The notes under the pieces were generated by a model. The model was not told where the DNA came from. It did not search any database and saw only the letters and a list, made by a program, of their open reading frames with translations. Positions 5,244 to 5,448 of a DNA stretch of 5,448 nucleotides are shown piece by piece (position 1 is the first letter of the stretch; every line of letters starts with the position of its first letter). The translations under genes were made by a program, and so were the position numbers. The DNA is taken from positions 1 to 5,448 of the forward strand of contig JAKSPX010000122.1 in NCBI GenBank assembly GCA_024404415.1, written 5' to 3'. The stretch comes from Clostridia bacterium. Lineage in GTDB: Bacteria > Bacillota > Clostridia > Oscillospirales > QAMX01.

Positions 5244-5448
5244 GCCGGAGACGAAGGGACGAAATCAAGGTACCCATGATGCTCTCCCTTAAGAAATCTC
5301 ATATTGTGACACACCTATCTTACCGAGACGGCGCACACCGCCCGCACCCCCCCGCACACTCCGCCGACCTGCCCCCCGCCCTGTCGCAGCCCCCACCGCC
5401 CCCCACGCGCCCGCGCCTCTCTCCCGCGCCGCTCCCCCGCCAGCCCAC
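5244..5448. other. Unassigned tail; last ~110 bases extremely C-rich
   Basis: No gene is supported here. An ATG at 5276 opens a frame to the window end, but it lacks a good ribosome binding site and its later codons mostly encode Pro, Ala and Arg as a result of base bias. By my count, bases 5341-5448 are 72 C, 19 G, 9 A and 8 T, a composition and strand asymmetry seen nowhere else in the window. This resembles low-quality or chimeric sequence at a contig end more than genomic DNA. Confidence 0.6.

Noticed and set aside
5276..5448. Open frame starting MMLSLKKSHIVTHLSY and running off the window
   Set aside because: It has no good ribosome binding site, and most of the frame is Pro/Ala/Arg-rich translation of the suspect C-rich tail. 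I cannot rule out that its first ~20 codons belong to a repeat.

Overview
The window reads as chromosomal DNA from a Gram-positive, spore-forming-type Clostridia (Bacillota), probably a gut or anaerobic-community member. The basis is strong GGAGG-type ribosome binding sites, near-consensus sigma-A promoters (TTGACA-N17-TATAAT class), GC-rich genes separated by AT-rich intergenic DNA, and gene families common in that group: a VanY-type carboxypeptidase, a two-domain Eis-type acetyltransferase, and a SpoVM-like micropeptide. The exact taxon cannot be fixed from sequence reading alone.

Left end (1-465): two very small genes lie on the minus strand. One encodes a 61-residue two-helix membrane protein. 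It is followed without a gap by a 26-residue cationic amphipathic peptide that resembles the sporulation coat-anchor SpoVM and has its own well-placed ribosome binding site inside the upstream gene. A 12-bp perfect inverted repeat sits beyond them at the window edge. They diverge from the next block across a 125-bp intergenic region.

Middle (466-2320, plus strand): a secreted or membrane-anchored M15B (VanY-like) D,D-carboxypeptidase is followed by cysK (O-acetylserine sulfhydrylase). cysK has its own strong promoter, whose -35 box overlaps the carboxypeptidase stop codon, and ends in a strong hairpin terminator.

Convergent gap (2240-2534): two terminators enclose about 150 bp of AT-rich DNA that carries rightward promoter-like elements but no convincing gene.

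Right half (2535-5213): a cytoplasmic BNR/Asp-box beta-propeller of the sialidase-like superfamily (minus strand) is divergent from a two-gene plus-strand operon, a GtrA-family four-helix membrane protein followed by an Eis-type GNAT/SCP2 acetyltransferase. The two -35 boxes abut exactly and form one palindrome, so the two transcription units compete for, or share, one control site.

Right end (5214-5448): a perfect 12-bp hairpin without a U-tract is followed by unassigned DNA. The last ~110 bases are about two thirds C on the given strand, very unlike the rest, and may be a contig-end artefact. I found no CRISPR array, tRNA, rRNA, transposase or phage gene. The most interesting candidate is the SpoVM-like micropeptide and its membrane-protein partner.
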